Below are positions 56,747 to 64,000 of a stretch of 64,000 nt of DNA, piece after piece; the first letter of the stretch is position 1; every line of letters starts with the position of its first letter. Below the pieces are notes generated by a model. The model had not been told where the DNA came from. It worked only from the letters and a program-made list of their open reading frames with translations, and did no database searches. The DNA is taken from assembly GCF_900156285.1 (NCBI RefSeq), contig NZ_FTNC01000012.1, positions 17,689-81,688 of the forward strand. The letters are read 5' to 3'. The DNA comes from Halanaerobium kushneri (GTDB lineage Bacteria > Bacillota > Halanaerobiia > Halanaerobiales > Halanaerobiaceae). The position numbers were made by a program, and so were the translations under genes.

Positions 56747-56766
56747 TTAATTTACTGCCACCTCCA

Positions 56767-57357
56767 CTACATTGAGATGAGACCGGAAAAGCCCATAAAA
56801 GCCATAGCCATAATACCCGCAATGATCAGGGTAACCGGCACACCTTTTAATACTCCCGGCACATCGCCAAATTCTAGTTTTTCTCTTAATCCTGCCATTA
56901 ATACAATTGCCAGAGTAAAACCAACCCCGGCACCAAAGCCAAAGACTACACTGGCAATAAAACTGTACCCATTGAGAGGAATCAGTAAAGCCAGACCCAT
57001 AATTGCACAGTTGGTTGTAATCAAAGGCAGAAAAATTCCCAGTGCTTTATATAAAACCGGACTTGTTTTTTTAATAAACATTTCTACAAATTGAACCAGA
57101 GAAGCAATTACAATAATAAATGAGACATACTGCAAAAATGGTAAGTTAAATGCTTCTAAAATAAAAGTATTAATTAACCAGGTTGCAGCAGCAGTTAAAG
57201 TCATAACAAATGTTGTTGCCAATCCCATACTGAATGCTGTTTCAACCTGTTTTGATACACCTAAGAAGGGACAGATCCCTAAAAACCTAACTAATATAAA
57301 ATTATTAATTAAAACAGTACTAATAAATAATAATAATATCTGTGTGAATTCTTCCAT
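56767..57357 (-). CDS. rnfA: Rnf complex subunit RnfA
   Basis: A 196-residue membrane subunit with six helices, homologous to NqrE and paralogous to RnfE. Characteristic segments: NNFILVRFLGICPFLGVS (first helix half with the cluster-ligating Cys), ITTNCAIMGLALL (second Cys) and GFGAGVGFTLAIVLMAGLREKL. RnfA and RnfE together hold a membrane 2Fe-2S site in known structures. It begins one base after rnfE. Confidence 0.96.
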   Translation of the reverse strand: MEEFTQILLLFISTVLINNFILVRFLGICPFLGVSKQVETAFSMGLATTFVMTLTAAATWLINTFILEAFNLPFLQYVSFIIVIASLVQFVEMFIKKTSPVLYKALGIFLPLITTNCAIMGLALLIPLNGYSFIASVVFGFGAGVGFTLAIVLMAGLREKLEFGDVPGVLKGVPVTLIIAGIMAMAFMGFSGLISM

Positions 57358-57965
57358 TATTTACCCTCCCTGCTGATCTGATTCATAATTCCAACTAAAA
57401 TTCCCAGGGTGATAAAAGCTCCAGCAGGAAGTACCATAATTACCATGGGACGATACCATTCTCCTAAGAGAGTAAAACCAAAAATGGAACCCATACCAAA
57501 TAATTCTCTAATTGCTCCCAGCAGAACAAGTACCCAGGTAAAACCAAGCCCCATTCCAATTCCATCGGCTATCGCTCTTGGAGTTGAATGTTTAGAAGCA
57601 AAGGCTTCCTGACGGCCTAAAATTAGACAATTTACCACTATAAGTGGAATAAAAATACTTAATGAAGCAGCTATTCCAGGAAAAAACGCCTTCAAAAAGT
57701 AATCCACAAAGGTTACAAAAGTTGCAATAATTAATATGTAACTTGGTATTCTAACATTGGCTGGAATTAATTTTTTAATTAAAGATATTACAATTTCTGA
57801 AGAAACTAGAACAAAAGATGTTGCCAGCCCCATAGCTAAACCATTTTCTGTTGTATTAGTTACGGCGAGAGTCGGACACATACCAATTACCAGACGAATA
57901 ATTGGGTTTTCTGCCCAGAGACCATTTTTAAAATCTGAAACAATCTGTTTTAAATCTAAAGACAT
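57357..57965 (-). CDS. rnfE: Rnf complex subunit RnfE
   Basis: A 202-residue membrane subunit, six helices, homologous to NqrD. Cysteine-bearing segments are IRLVIGMCPTLAVTN and IVVNCLILGRQEAFAS, followed by GMGLGFTWVLVLLGAIRELFG. Start and stop share single bases with its neighbours in the packed operon. Confidence 0.96.
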   Translation of the reverse strand: MSLDLKQIVSDFKNGLWAENPIIRLVIGMCPTLAVTNTTENGLAMGLATSFVLVSSEIVISLIKKLIPANVRIPSYILIIATFVTFVDYFLKAFFPGIAASLSIFIPLIVVNCLILGRQEAFASKHSTPRAIADGIGMGLGFTWVLVLLGAIRELFGMGSIFGFTLLGEWYRPMVIMVLPAGAFITLGILVGIMNQISREGK

Positions 57966-58525
57966 TAATTCCCACCTCCATATGCTTCAGTTATTTTATC
58001 AAGACCATTTTCAATCACTTTAGTAATACTTTCAGAAGAAATTGTTGCTCCGGCAATAGCTTCCACCTGTGTATCTTCTGTTGGAGGTTTTTTTACAACT
58101 GTATAATCTCCAAAAGGTTTGTTGACAAAATTAGATTTAAAATCATCTTCAGTTATTCTGGCTCCAAGTCCAGGAGTTTCCTGATGATTTAAAACACTAA
58201 TCTTATAGATTTTTTCATTATTGAGATCCACGCCAATCATAACCTCAATCATACCATTGTAACCACCACCGCTGTTCTTAAATGCAACACCTATCCGGTT
58301 ACCATTGTTATCATAGCCTTCATAAAATACATTTCCGTTTTTCTCTACTTCTTCTACCTCTTCCACATTTGGTAAAACTTCGTTTATTGCCTGTTTTTGA
58401 GCTTTAGCCTGATTGGCCTGAATATAGGGAGTTGTCCACTCATAAACAAAAGTTAAAAGCAGTGCTGATATAATACCAATTGCAGCAAGAGTAAGAATCA
58501 AATTTCTTGTACTATTTTTTTCCAT
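57965..58525 (-). CDS. rnfG: Rnf complex subunit RnfG
   Basis: A 186-residue FMN-carrying subunit with one N-terminal membrane helix and an extracytoplasmic FMN-binding domain. The flavinylation motif is IAGATISS (Thr in the GAT core), where ApbE would attach FMN; the usual first residue Ser/Thr is Ala here. GGYNGMIEVMIGVDL and HQETPGLGARI are typical. No apbE gene is in the window. Confidence 0.95.
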   Translation of the reverse strand: MEKNSTRNLILTLAAIGIISALLLTFVYEWTTPYIQANQAKAQKQAINEVLPNVEEVEEVEKNGNVFYEGYDNNGNRIGVAFKNSGGGYNGMIEVMIGVDLNNEKIYKISVLNHQETPGLGARITEDDFKSNFVNKPFGDYTVVKKPPTEDTQVEAIAGATISSESITKVIENGLDKITEAYGGGN

Positions 58526-59434
58526 TTATCTCACCTCTCCCAAACTGCGAGGTCTGGTATATCTATTGATTAATGGTACTGCTGTGTTCATTAATAAAAT
58601 ACTGTACATTACACCCTCAGGATATCCACCCCAGAGTCTAATAATTACAACTAAAAGCCCTGCACCAAGACCAAATATCCAGCGCCCCAGCTTTGTAGTC
58701 GGGCTGGAAACCATATCAGTTGCCATAAATAAAGCACCTAACATCAATCCACCTGCAAAAAGATGAAAAATTGGATCTGCTCCAAAAGCAAAGCTACCTA
58801 GAAATACAGTTCCAACCATTGCCAGTGGAATTCTCCAGTTAACATAACCCTTATATAATAAATAAGCAAAACCCAGCAAAAGTGCCAGAGCTGATGTTTC
58901 TCCTAAAGAACCAGCAATCTGACCCACAAAAAGATTCCAGGAGTCTGTAGAAATACCATCCATTTTCATCTGACTCAAAGGAGTTGCAGAAGAAACACCA
59001 TCTACAGTCCAGGTGGTCATTAAAACTGGATAGGCAGCTGTTAAAAAAGCTCTTCCGACTAAAGCCGGATTAAATGGGTTTTGACCTATCCCACCAAAAA
59101 CCTGTTTTCCCAGTCCAATCGCTACTACTGAACCAAAAAAAGCTGTCCAGAGTGGAATAGCAGGTGGTAAAGTAAGTGCCAGCAGTAATCCGGTTACTAC
59201 TGCGCTCCCATCTTTTAGAGTAATTTGTTTCTTTCTTATTTTTTGAAATATGTATTCTGTTAAAACCGCACCAGCAACAGCTGTCAGAATTACTGAAATT
59301 GCTCTTGCTTTAAAGAAATAAACAGCAGCAAAAACTGCTGGCAGCAGAGCAATAACAACTGACCACATGATTTTTTGAACTGAATCACGGGCTCTGACAT
59401 GTGGTGAGGATGTTACAATTAGTTCATTATTCAT
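58526..59434 (-). CDS. rnfD: Rnf complex subunit RnfD
   Basis: A 302-residue membrane subunit with about nine or ten helices, homologous to NqrB. It begins SPHVRARDSVQKIMW and carries FGGIGQNPFNPALVGRAFL and the flavinylation site SSATPLSQ, in which the Thr normally receives FMN. It forms part of the ion-translocating path; sodium or proton coupling is not decided by sequence here. Confidence 0.96.
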   Translation of the reverse strand: MNNELIVTSSPHVRARDSVQKIMWSVVIALLPAVFAAVYFFKARAISVILTAVAGAVLTEYIFQKIRKKQITLKDGSAVVTGLLLALTLPPAIPLWTAFFGSVVAIGLGKQVFGGIGQNPFNPALVGRAFLTAAYPVLMTTWTVDGVSSATPLSQMKMDGISTDSWNLFVGQIAGSLGETSALALLLGFAYLLYKGYVNWRIPLAMVGTVFLGSFAFGADPIFHLFAGGLMLGALFMATDMVSSPTTKLGRWIFGLGAGLLVVIIRLWGGYPEGVMYSILLMNTAVPLINRYTRPRSLGEVR

Positions 59435-59449
59435 TATTGATTATCCTCC

Positions 59450-60775
59450 TTAATTCTCTTCTCTTTTTTTCGCCATAACCTGTGCCTTACCAAGACGCAG
59501 ATGATGTACCAGAGGTATTTTAGCCGGGCAGACAAAAGAACAGGAACCACACTCGATACAGCTTAAAACCTGCCATTCTTCCAGTTCATCTACCATATCA
59601 TTTTTGGCATAATTAACCAATTGTGTTGGCATCAAAAACATCGGACAGGCATCTACACATTTAGCACAGTTAATACAGGGAGATGGTTCGTAATTTTCTA
59701 CCTCTTCTCTAACTAAAACAAGAATACCTGATGTACCTTTAACACCGGGAACATTTAAATGCTTCTGAGCAGCCCCCATCATTGGTCCACCTGTTATTAC
59801 TTTTGCAGCATCTTCTTTTAAGCCGCCGGCCTCTTCAACCAGATCACCAATATTTGTACCAATCCGATAAATTAAATTCTGAGGAGAGTTAATCCCTCTA
59901 CCTGTAATTGAAATGGATCTTTCGTAAAGTGGTTTTCCATCTCTAATTGCATCAGCAACCGCTGCTGCTGTTGAGGTATTATTTACAACAACACCAACAT
60001 CTAGCGGCAGGCCGCCAGCAGGAACTTCTCTTCCGAGTATTGCCTCAATCAACATTTTTTCTCCACCCTGTGGATATTTTGTTTCTAATGTCTGAACTTC
60101 AATATTATTTTCCTCAGCAACAGCATCCTGCATACTTTCTATTGCCTCAGGTTTGTTTTCTTCAATTCCAATAATACCCTTTGGAGCATCTGCTGCTTTC
60201 ATTAAAGCTTTTAAACCAAAAACTATACTCTTTGGTCTTTCTACCATCACTCGATGATCAACTGTCAGATAAGGTTCGCATTCTGCTCCATTTAAAATTA
60301 CATAATCAACCTCTTTATCATCCGGTATTGAAACCTTAACATGGGTTGGAAACATTGCTCCTCCCATACCCACTATTCCTGCCTCTCTGATAATTTTTCT
60401 AATGGAAGCTGAATCAAGTTGATCTAAACTATCATGTTTTTCCAGTCCAGAATTAAGCTTGTCTTCTTCTGCAGCTTCAATAACTACAGCATCAACAATA
60501 TTTCCACCTGGATCTGTTACTTTTCTAATTTCTTTTACAGTCCCGGAAACAGAAGCATGAATAGGAGCACAGACAAAACTATCACTATCAGCAATTTTTT
60601 GTCCAAGATCTACCTGATCGCCTTTTTTGACAAGCGCTTTTAGTGGTGCACCTATGTGCTGCTTTAAAGGAATAATTACTTCCTCAGGACGTTTAGCATT
60701 TTTTAAGGGTTTATCCTTGGTTAAATCTTTATTATATTCAGGATGTATACCCTGTTTAAAAGTCAAAGCCTTCAC
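59450..60775 (-). CDS. rnfC: Rnf complex subunit RnfC
   Basis: A 441-residue peripheral subunit, the NADH-side entry of the Rnf complex. It has a biotin-carrier-like N-terminal domain, the NADH/FMN region GIVGMGGAMFPTHVK and NGAECEPYLTVDHRVM, and two 4Fe-4S motifs, CINCAKCVDACP and CIECGSCSFVCP, near the C-terminus. A GTG start at 60775 lies 9-10 nt after AGGGGTG. First gene of the operon. Confidence 0.96.
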   Translation of the reverse strand: MKALTFKQGIHPEYNKDLTKDKPLKNAKRPEEVIIPLKQHIGAPLKALVKKGDQVDLGQKIADSDSFVCAPIHASVSGTVKEIRKVTDPGGNIVDAVVIEAAEEDKLNSGLEKHDSLDQLDSASIRKIIREAGIVGMGGAMFPTHVKVSIPDDKEVDYVILNGAECEPYLTVDHRVMVERPKSIVFGLKALMKAADAPKGIIGIEENKPEAIESMQDAVAEENNIEVQTLETKYPQGGEKMLIEAILGREVPAGGLPLDVGVVVNNTSTAAAVADAIRDGKPLYERSISITGRGINSPQNLIYRIGTNIGDLVEEAGGLKEDAAKVITGGPMMGAAQKHLNVPGVKGTSGILVLVREEVENYEPSPCINCAKCVDACPMFLMPTQLVNYAKNDMVDELEEWQVLSCIECGSCSFVCPAKIPLVHHLRLGKAQVMAKKREEN

Positions 60776-60868
60776 TATATAATTTCACCCCTTATATATT
60801 TTTTTCTAAGAAAATTTATAATGGAAATTTTTACTATAAATTTTGATTTAGAATGCAAACCATAAATT

Positions 60869-60897
60869 ATTATATACCAATTGTTAAATAAGAACAA
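60869..60897 (-). promoter_or_regulatory. Predicted promoter of the rnf operon
   Basis: TTGTTC, 17-bp spacer, TATAAT on the minus strand, about 95 bp before rnfC. The leader between contains AT-rich inverted repeats. Confidence 0.7.
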
Positions 60898-60917
60898 CAC
60901 TATTTGAGAAAAAGATT

Positions 60918-61502
60918 TTATTCACGAATGACTATGAATCCAGCATAACCTTCTTTTTCCAGGTCTGCCGCTGCTGATTCAGCTTCAGCTCTGCTTTCAT
61001 AGCCAACTACCTGAACCTGATGCGGGCTAGAATCTGTAATTACAACTCTGTAACCCATTTCTGTAACAGTTTCCTTTACAGAAAGAGCATTATTATAATT
61101 TGAAAAAGCTCCAATCTGGACTCCAAAACCAGCTGTTGTCTCTTCATTTTGAGCAGAATCACTGTTATTGATTGTTGTTTCTTCTCGATTATTTTCTGAA
61201 GCAGAGTCTGATTCGGTTTCATTTTGACTTTTCTGATTAGGTGCAATCTTTAATTCTTCTTCACTGGGGGCAGTAAGATTATTTTTATTATTATTTGTTT
61301 CTTCAGCTTTCTCCTCACTTCTTTCTGGAAGCTGTTGACTGACGGCAGCTGAGTTCTGCTCCTGATCTGCCATATCTGTAGAGTCTTCTTCTACCAGAAA
61401 AGAAATTAAATAACTACCCATTAAATAACCAATAAATAAAGCAGCTATTGACATAAAAATAACTACCACAACTAAAGAAAATCCTTTTTCATTTTTATTC
61501 AT
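60918..61502 (-). CDS. SPOR domain-containing membrane protein
   Basis: A 194-residue protein: short cytoplasmic start (MNKNEKGFS), one membrane helix (residues 10-35), a long low-complexity acidic linker rich in E, N, S and Q, and a C-terminal SPOR domain (GFGVQIGAFSNYNNALSV through AGFIVIRE). SPOR domains bind denuded peptidoglycan at division sites, so a septal role is likely. ATG 61502 follows GAGGTGGAG and overlaps the end of folC by 8 bp. Confidence 0.88.
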   Translation of the reverse strand: MNKNEKGFSLVVVVIFMSIAALFIGYLMGSYLISFLVEEDSTDMADQEQNSAAVSQQLPERSEEKAEETNNNKNNLTAPSEEELKIAPNQKSQNETESDSASENNREETTINNSDSAQNEETTAGFGVQIGAFSNYNNALSVKETVTEMGYRVVITDSSPHQVQVVGYESRAEAESAAADLEKEGYAGFIVIRE

Positions 61503-62820
61503 TTTCTCCACCTCTAATATTTTTTGACATAAATTCAATTCCAGCTTCAAAAACTGTATTGAACGAGCCAGCCGCAACTATTAAGTCGTCTAACTCAGCT
61601 TTCTTTAAAGCAGCCTGACTGGCCTTTATTAAATTATTATAACTCTGATATTCAAATCCTTTTGCTTTTATACTTGCAATTAAATCCTTAATTTTTATTG
61701 TTCTAAAAGAATTATTTTCTGCTAGATAAAACTCAGGACTGATATTAAAATAAATAAATTCATCTAAAATTGCATCGAGATCTTTATCTTTAAGCACTGA
61801 TAAAACAAAATGTAAATTATTAAATTCAGAATCAGAATGACTGATATTTTTAAGCAGTTCTTTAAAAGCAGCCGGGTTATGAGCTCCATCCAGAATAATA
61901 AGTGGTTTTTCAGAAATTTTTTCCATTCTTCCAGGCCAGTAAATATCATTCAGAGCTTTTGTAATATCTTTTCTGTCTATTTCAAAATCCAAAGTTAGTT
62001 CATTTACAGCCAGCAGAGCCAGAGCAGTATTACGAGCCTGATGCTCACCCAATAAAGAAAGTTTGTATTCTTCACTGATTCCATTCCTTTTTAAAGTGAT
62101 TATGTTTTCTTTTAAACCACCTTTGCTTTTGATCAGCTGATATTCCTCATCTAAACTAATAAAAGTGGAATTTTCTGCTTTTGCTTTTGCTGCAATTACT
62201 TTAAGAGCTTCTGGCTGACTAACAGCAGTAATGACTTTAGAGTTTGCTTTAATAATTCCTGCTTTTTCTGCTGCTATTTCTGCAATTGTATCCCCTAAAA
62301 ATTCTCTGTGTTCCAGGCTGATATTAGTTATAAGTGACAAAAGTGGTTTCTCAATAATATTTGTTGCATCAAGCCTGCCCCCCAGGCCAGTTTCCAAAAT
62401 TACAATTTCTGCCTCATGCTGTTTAAAATATTTAAAAGCAATCGCTGTCACAATTTCAAAAAAACTGGCTTCTATAAAACAGTCTTTTTTCAACTTTTCT
62501 GCAGCTTTCTTTACTTCACTAATAATCTCGGCCAGTTCATAAGTTGAACAGGCCTTCCCTTTAATTTTTATCCTTTCATTAAAATGAAAAAAATGAGGAG
62601 AACTATAGAGTGCAGTTTTATACCCTGCTTCTCTGTAAATTCTTTCTAAAATAGCTGCAGTTGAACCTTTACCATTGGTTCCTGCAATATGAATTATATT
62701 TAGATTCTGATGGGGATTACCTAAATAATCAAGTAAACTTTTTATCCTATCCAGACCGGGATTATAACCGGATTCTGTTCCAAATAATGATAATGAATTT
62801 ATATATTTAAATGGGTCCAT
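61495..62820 (-). CDS. folC: Folylpolyglutamate synthase / dihydrofolate synthase
   Basis: A 441-residue Mur-ligase-fold enzyme adding glutamate to folates. ATP loop HIAGTNGKGSTAAILE, SSPHFFHFNERIKI, ETGLGGRLDATN, and the C-terminal LDGAHNPAAF are present. The chosen ATG (62820, MDPFKYINSL) has GGAGGAAATT before it; an ORF 26 codons longer has no support. The SPOR gene follows with an 8-bp overlap. Confidence 0.94.
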   Translation of the reverse strand: MDPFKYINSLSLFGTESGYNPGLDRIKSLLDYLGNPHQNLNIIHIAGTNGKGSTAAILERIYREAGYKTALYSSPHFFHFNERIKIKGKACSTYELAEIISEVKKAAEKLKKDCFIEASFFEIVTAIAFKYFKQHEAEIVILETGLGGRLDATNIIEKPLLSLITNISLEHREFLGDTIAEIAAEKAGIIKANSKVITAVSQPEALKVIAAKAKAENSTFISLDEEYQLIKSKGGLKENIITLKRNGISEEYKLSLLGEHQARNTALALLAVNELTLDFEIDRKDITKALNDIYWPGRMEKISEKPLIILDGAHNPAAFKELLKNISHSDSEFNNLHFVLSVLKDKDLDAILDEFIYFNISPEFYLAENNSFRTIKIKDLIASIKAKGFEYQSYNNLIKASQAALKKAELDDLIVAAGSFNTVFEAGIEFMSKNIRGGENE

Positions 62821-62950
62821 AATTTCCTCCAGTCCTTTATTTGCATTAAATAGCAAATATAAGTTAAAATATATTAAAGCACTATTATTATTATACACAA
62901 AAAGAAGAAAAAGAACAAAAAATAATATCCAAATATATGGGGGAGATTAT

Positions 62951-63379
62951 ATGTCATTACTGGAGGTTTCTTTATTTTCACTTTTTGCAGCTCAATTTTT
63001 AAAAATATTTTTTATCAGGCCAATGAATTTTTATACTTTTTTTACTTCTGGAGGAATGCCCAGTTCTCACTCATCTTTTGTTTCTTCTCTGGCAATCACA
63101 GTTGGATTAAAATATGGATTTAGTTCTGACTTATTTGCAATAGTGACTGTTTTTTCTTTGATTGTCACCTACGATGCCAGCGGTGTTCGTCGTGCTGTAG
63201 GACAGCAGGCTAATGTTTTAAATAATCTGATTAAACATCTTGAAGATAAAAGTTTTGCTAATGATAAACAGTTAATCAAAGAAGATTTAAAAGAATTAAT
63301 CGGCCATACACCATTTGAAGTATTTGCAGGTGTTCTGCTGGGAGCAATCATTGCTCTGGTAAACTGGTACTATATTTAA
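62951..63379 (+). CDS. Divergent PAP2 family protein (YuiD/DUF212)
   Basis: A 142-residue membrane protein with about four helices, of the DUF212 group related to acid phosphatase/vanadium haloperoxidase proteins. Family marks: GGMPSSHSSFVSSLAI (phosphatase-like PSSHS), TYDASGVRRAVGQQA and GHTPFEVFAGVLLGAIIAL. Predicted to act on a lipid phosphate, but activity is unproven. GGGGGAG precedes the ATG. Single gene, divergent from folC. Confidence 0.92.
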   Translation: MSLLEVSLFSLFAAQFLKIFFIRPMNFYTFFTSGGMPSSHSSFVSSLAITVGLKYGFSSDLFAIVTVFSLIVTYDASGVRRAVGQQANVLNNLIKHLEDKSFANDKQLIKEDLKELIGHTPFEVFAGVLLGAIIALVNWYYI

Positions 63380-63424
63380 TAAATTTTAAATACTTTTTAA
63401 AATCAAAATAGAGCTAAAAGAATA

Positions 63425-63472
63425 AAAATCCGTCCAACTGATCATTAAACTGATCGATGCTGGACGGATTTT
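63425..63472. terminator. Bidirectional intrinsic terminator
   Basis: AAAATCCGTCCA and TGGACGGATTTT arms between the convergent YuiD-type gene and transketolase. Confidence 0.85.
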
Positions 63473-63520
63473 ATCATTTTTAATCCCGATTTAATATATT
63501 TTTTTAAAAGCAGATTAGAT

Positions 63521-64000
63521 TTATTCCAAAGCAGCTTCAATCTTGGCTGCAACTTTTTCTGCCTTAAAACCTAATTCTTCTCCTACTTCCTGACCCTTGC
63601 CACTTAAGCCAAAGCGATCAAGTCCGATAACCAGGCCATCTCTGCCAACAAGCCTGTACCAGCCATCTGTTACTCCTGCTTCGATGGCAACTCTTAATTT
63701 AACTTCTGGCAGTTTGTGTTCTGCTGCATATTTTTCGAACTTTCTTCTTTCCGGTACTGATACCACTGCCGCTTTGATACCTTTTTCCGCTAATAATTTG
63801 GCACTCTCTTCGGCCAGATTAACCTCACTACCGCTGGCAAAAATCATAGTATCTGCCTCTTCTGGACTGCTGACAAAATAACCGCCATTATTGAAGTTAT
63901 CCAGCCCCTGATATTTTTGAATATGCTCTAAGTTCTGTCTGGTTAAAATTAAAGCTGTCGGCTGATCTGTTGTCTCTAATGCTTCTACCCAGGCAGCTTT
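63521..64000 (-). CDS. tkt: Transketolase, C-terminal part (5' end beyond window)
   Basis: The last 160 codons of a transketolase; the frame is open to the right edge. It shows TDQPTALILTRQNLE, GGYFVSS, then the C-terminal domain: ASGSEVNLAEESAKLL, VVSVPERRKFEK, IEAGVTDGWYRLVG and the GLDRFGLSGKG segment. Transketolase moves two-carbon units in the pentose phosphate pathway using ThDP; the ThDP-binding N-terminus lies outside. An internal ATG near 63847 is not the true start. Confidence 0.95.
   Translation of the reverse strand, partial: KAAWVEALETTDQPTALILTRQNLEHIQKYQGLDNFNNGGYFVSSPEEADTMIFASGSEVNLAEESAKLLAEKGIKAAVVSVPERRKFEKYAAEHKLPEVKLRVAIEAGVTDGWYRLVGRDGLVIGLDRFGLSGKGQEVGEELGFKAEKVAAKIEAALE

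Overview
The window looks like chromosome of a low-GC, halophilic anaerobic Firmicutes-type bacterium, most likely Halanaerobium or a close relative (Halanaerobiales). This rests on AT-rich DNA, strong Shine-Dalgarno sites with ATG/TTG/GTG starts, a clostridial-order rnfCDGEAB operon, T-box and FMN leaders, PRD-type PTS regulation, GerW/YtfJ, and the rplU-rpmA-obg and mreBCD-minCDE neighbourhoods. The genus is recognised, not proven. No rRNA, tRNA, CRISPR array or prophage was seen.

Layout. 1-5.1 kb (-): mannitol-type PTS (mtlR-mtlA) with a 1-phosphofructokinase gene. 5.1-5.57 kb: non-coding stretch with a 43-bp direct repeat pair. 5.58-7.3 kb (+): lipM-lipA lipoate synthesis. 7.36-11.7 kb (-): class III FBPase, a GNAT, a broken MATE transporter remnant and threonine synthase. 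12.0-13.6 kb: an insertion sequence lying just upstream of the DUF2953-gerW pair (+). 14.8-19.2 kb (-): aldo/keto reductase, phosphohexomutase and a GGDEF-EAL protein. 19.3-23.45 kb (-): the riboflavin operon ribD-ribE-ribBA-ribH with promoter, FMN riboswitch and terminators. 23.46-26.9 kb (-): an unrecognised membrane-anchored protein and an LTA-synthase-type sulfatase. 27.0-29.65 kb (-): T-box-controlled ilvB plus a GNAT. 29.8-34.1 kb (+): nitrogen cluster glnA, nadE, amtB, glnK/B. 34.15-39.3 kb (-): GGDEF/HD-GYP protein, ABC-F ATPase, DegV protein, YhbY. 39.4-41.6 kb (-): obg, rpmA, rplU behind a strong promoter and leader.

41.7-55.6 kb (-) is a long, tightly packed growth and division cluster. 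In transcription order it runs NusG-II protein, Gx transporter, maf, radC, mreB, mreC, mreD, mrdA (PBP2), minC, minD, minE, rodA, two radical-SAM-linked genes and rng. It couples rod-shape elongation, septum placement and RNA processing. 55.7-60.9 kb (-) is the complete Rnf ferredoxin:NAD+ oxidoreductase with its own promoter and terminator. 60.9-64.0 kb holds a SPOR protein, folC, a YuiD-type protein (+) and the C-terminal part of transketolase, which runs off the right edge.

I found no convincing wholly new multigene system. The most notable observations are: a minE gene with no ATG, GTG or TTG start, whose best start is an AUC codon; L27 made without the N-terminal extension usual in Firmicutes, together with absence of the prp/ysxB gene from its usual place; an LTA-synthase-like enzyme with Ser where LtaS has its catalytic Thr; a readable antiterminator in the FMN riboswitch; a decayed MATE gene; and a repeat pair upstream of mtlR.
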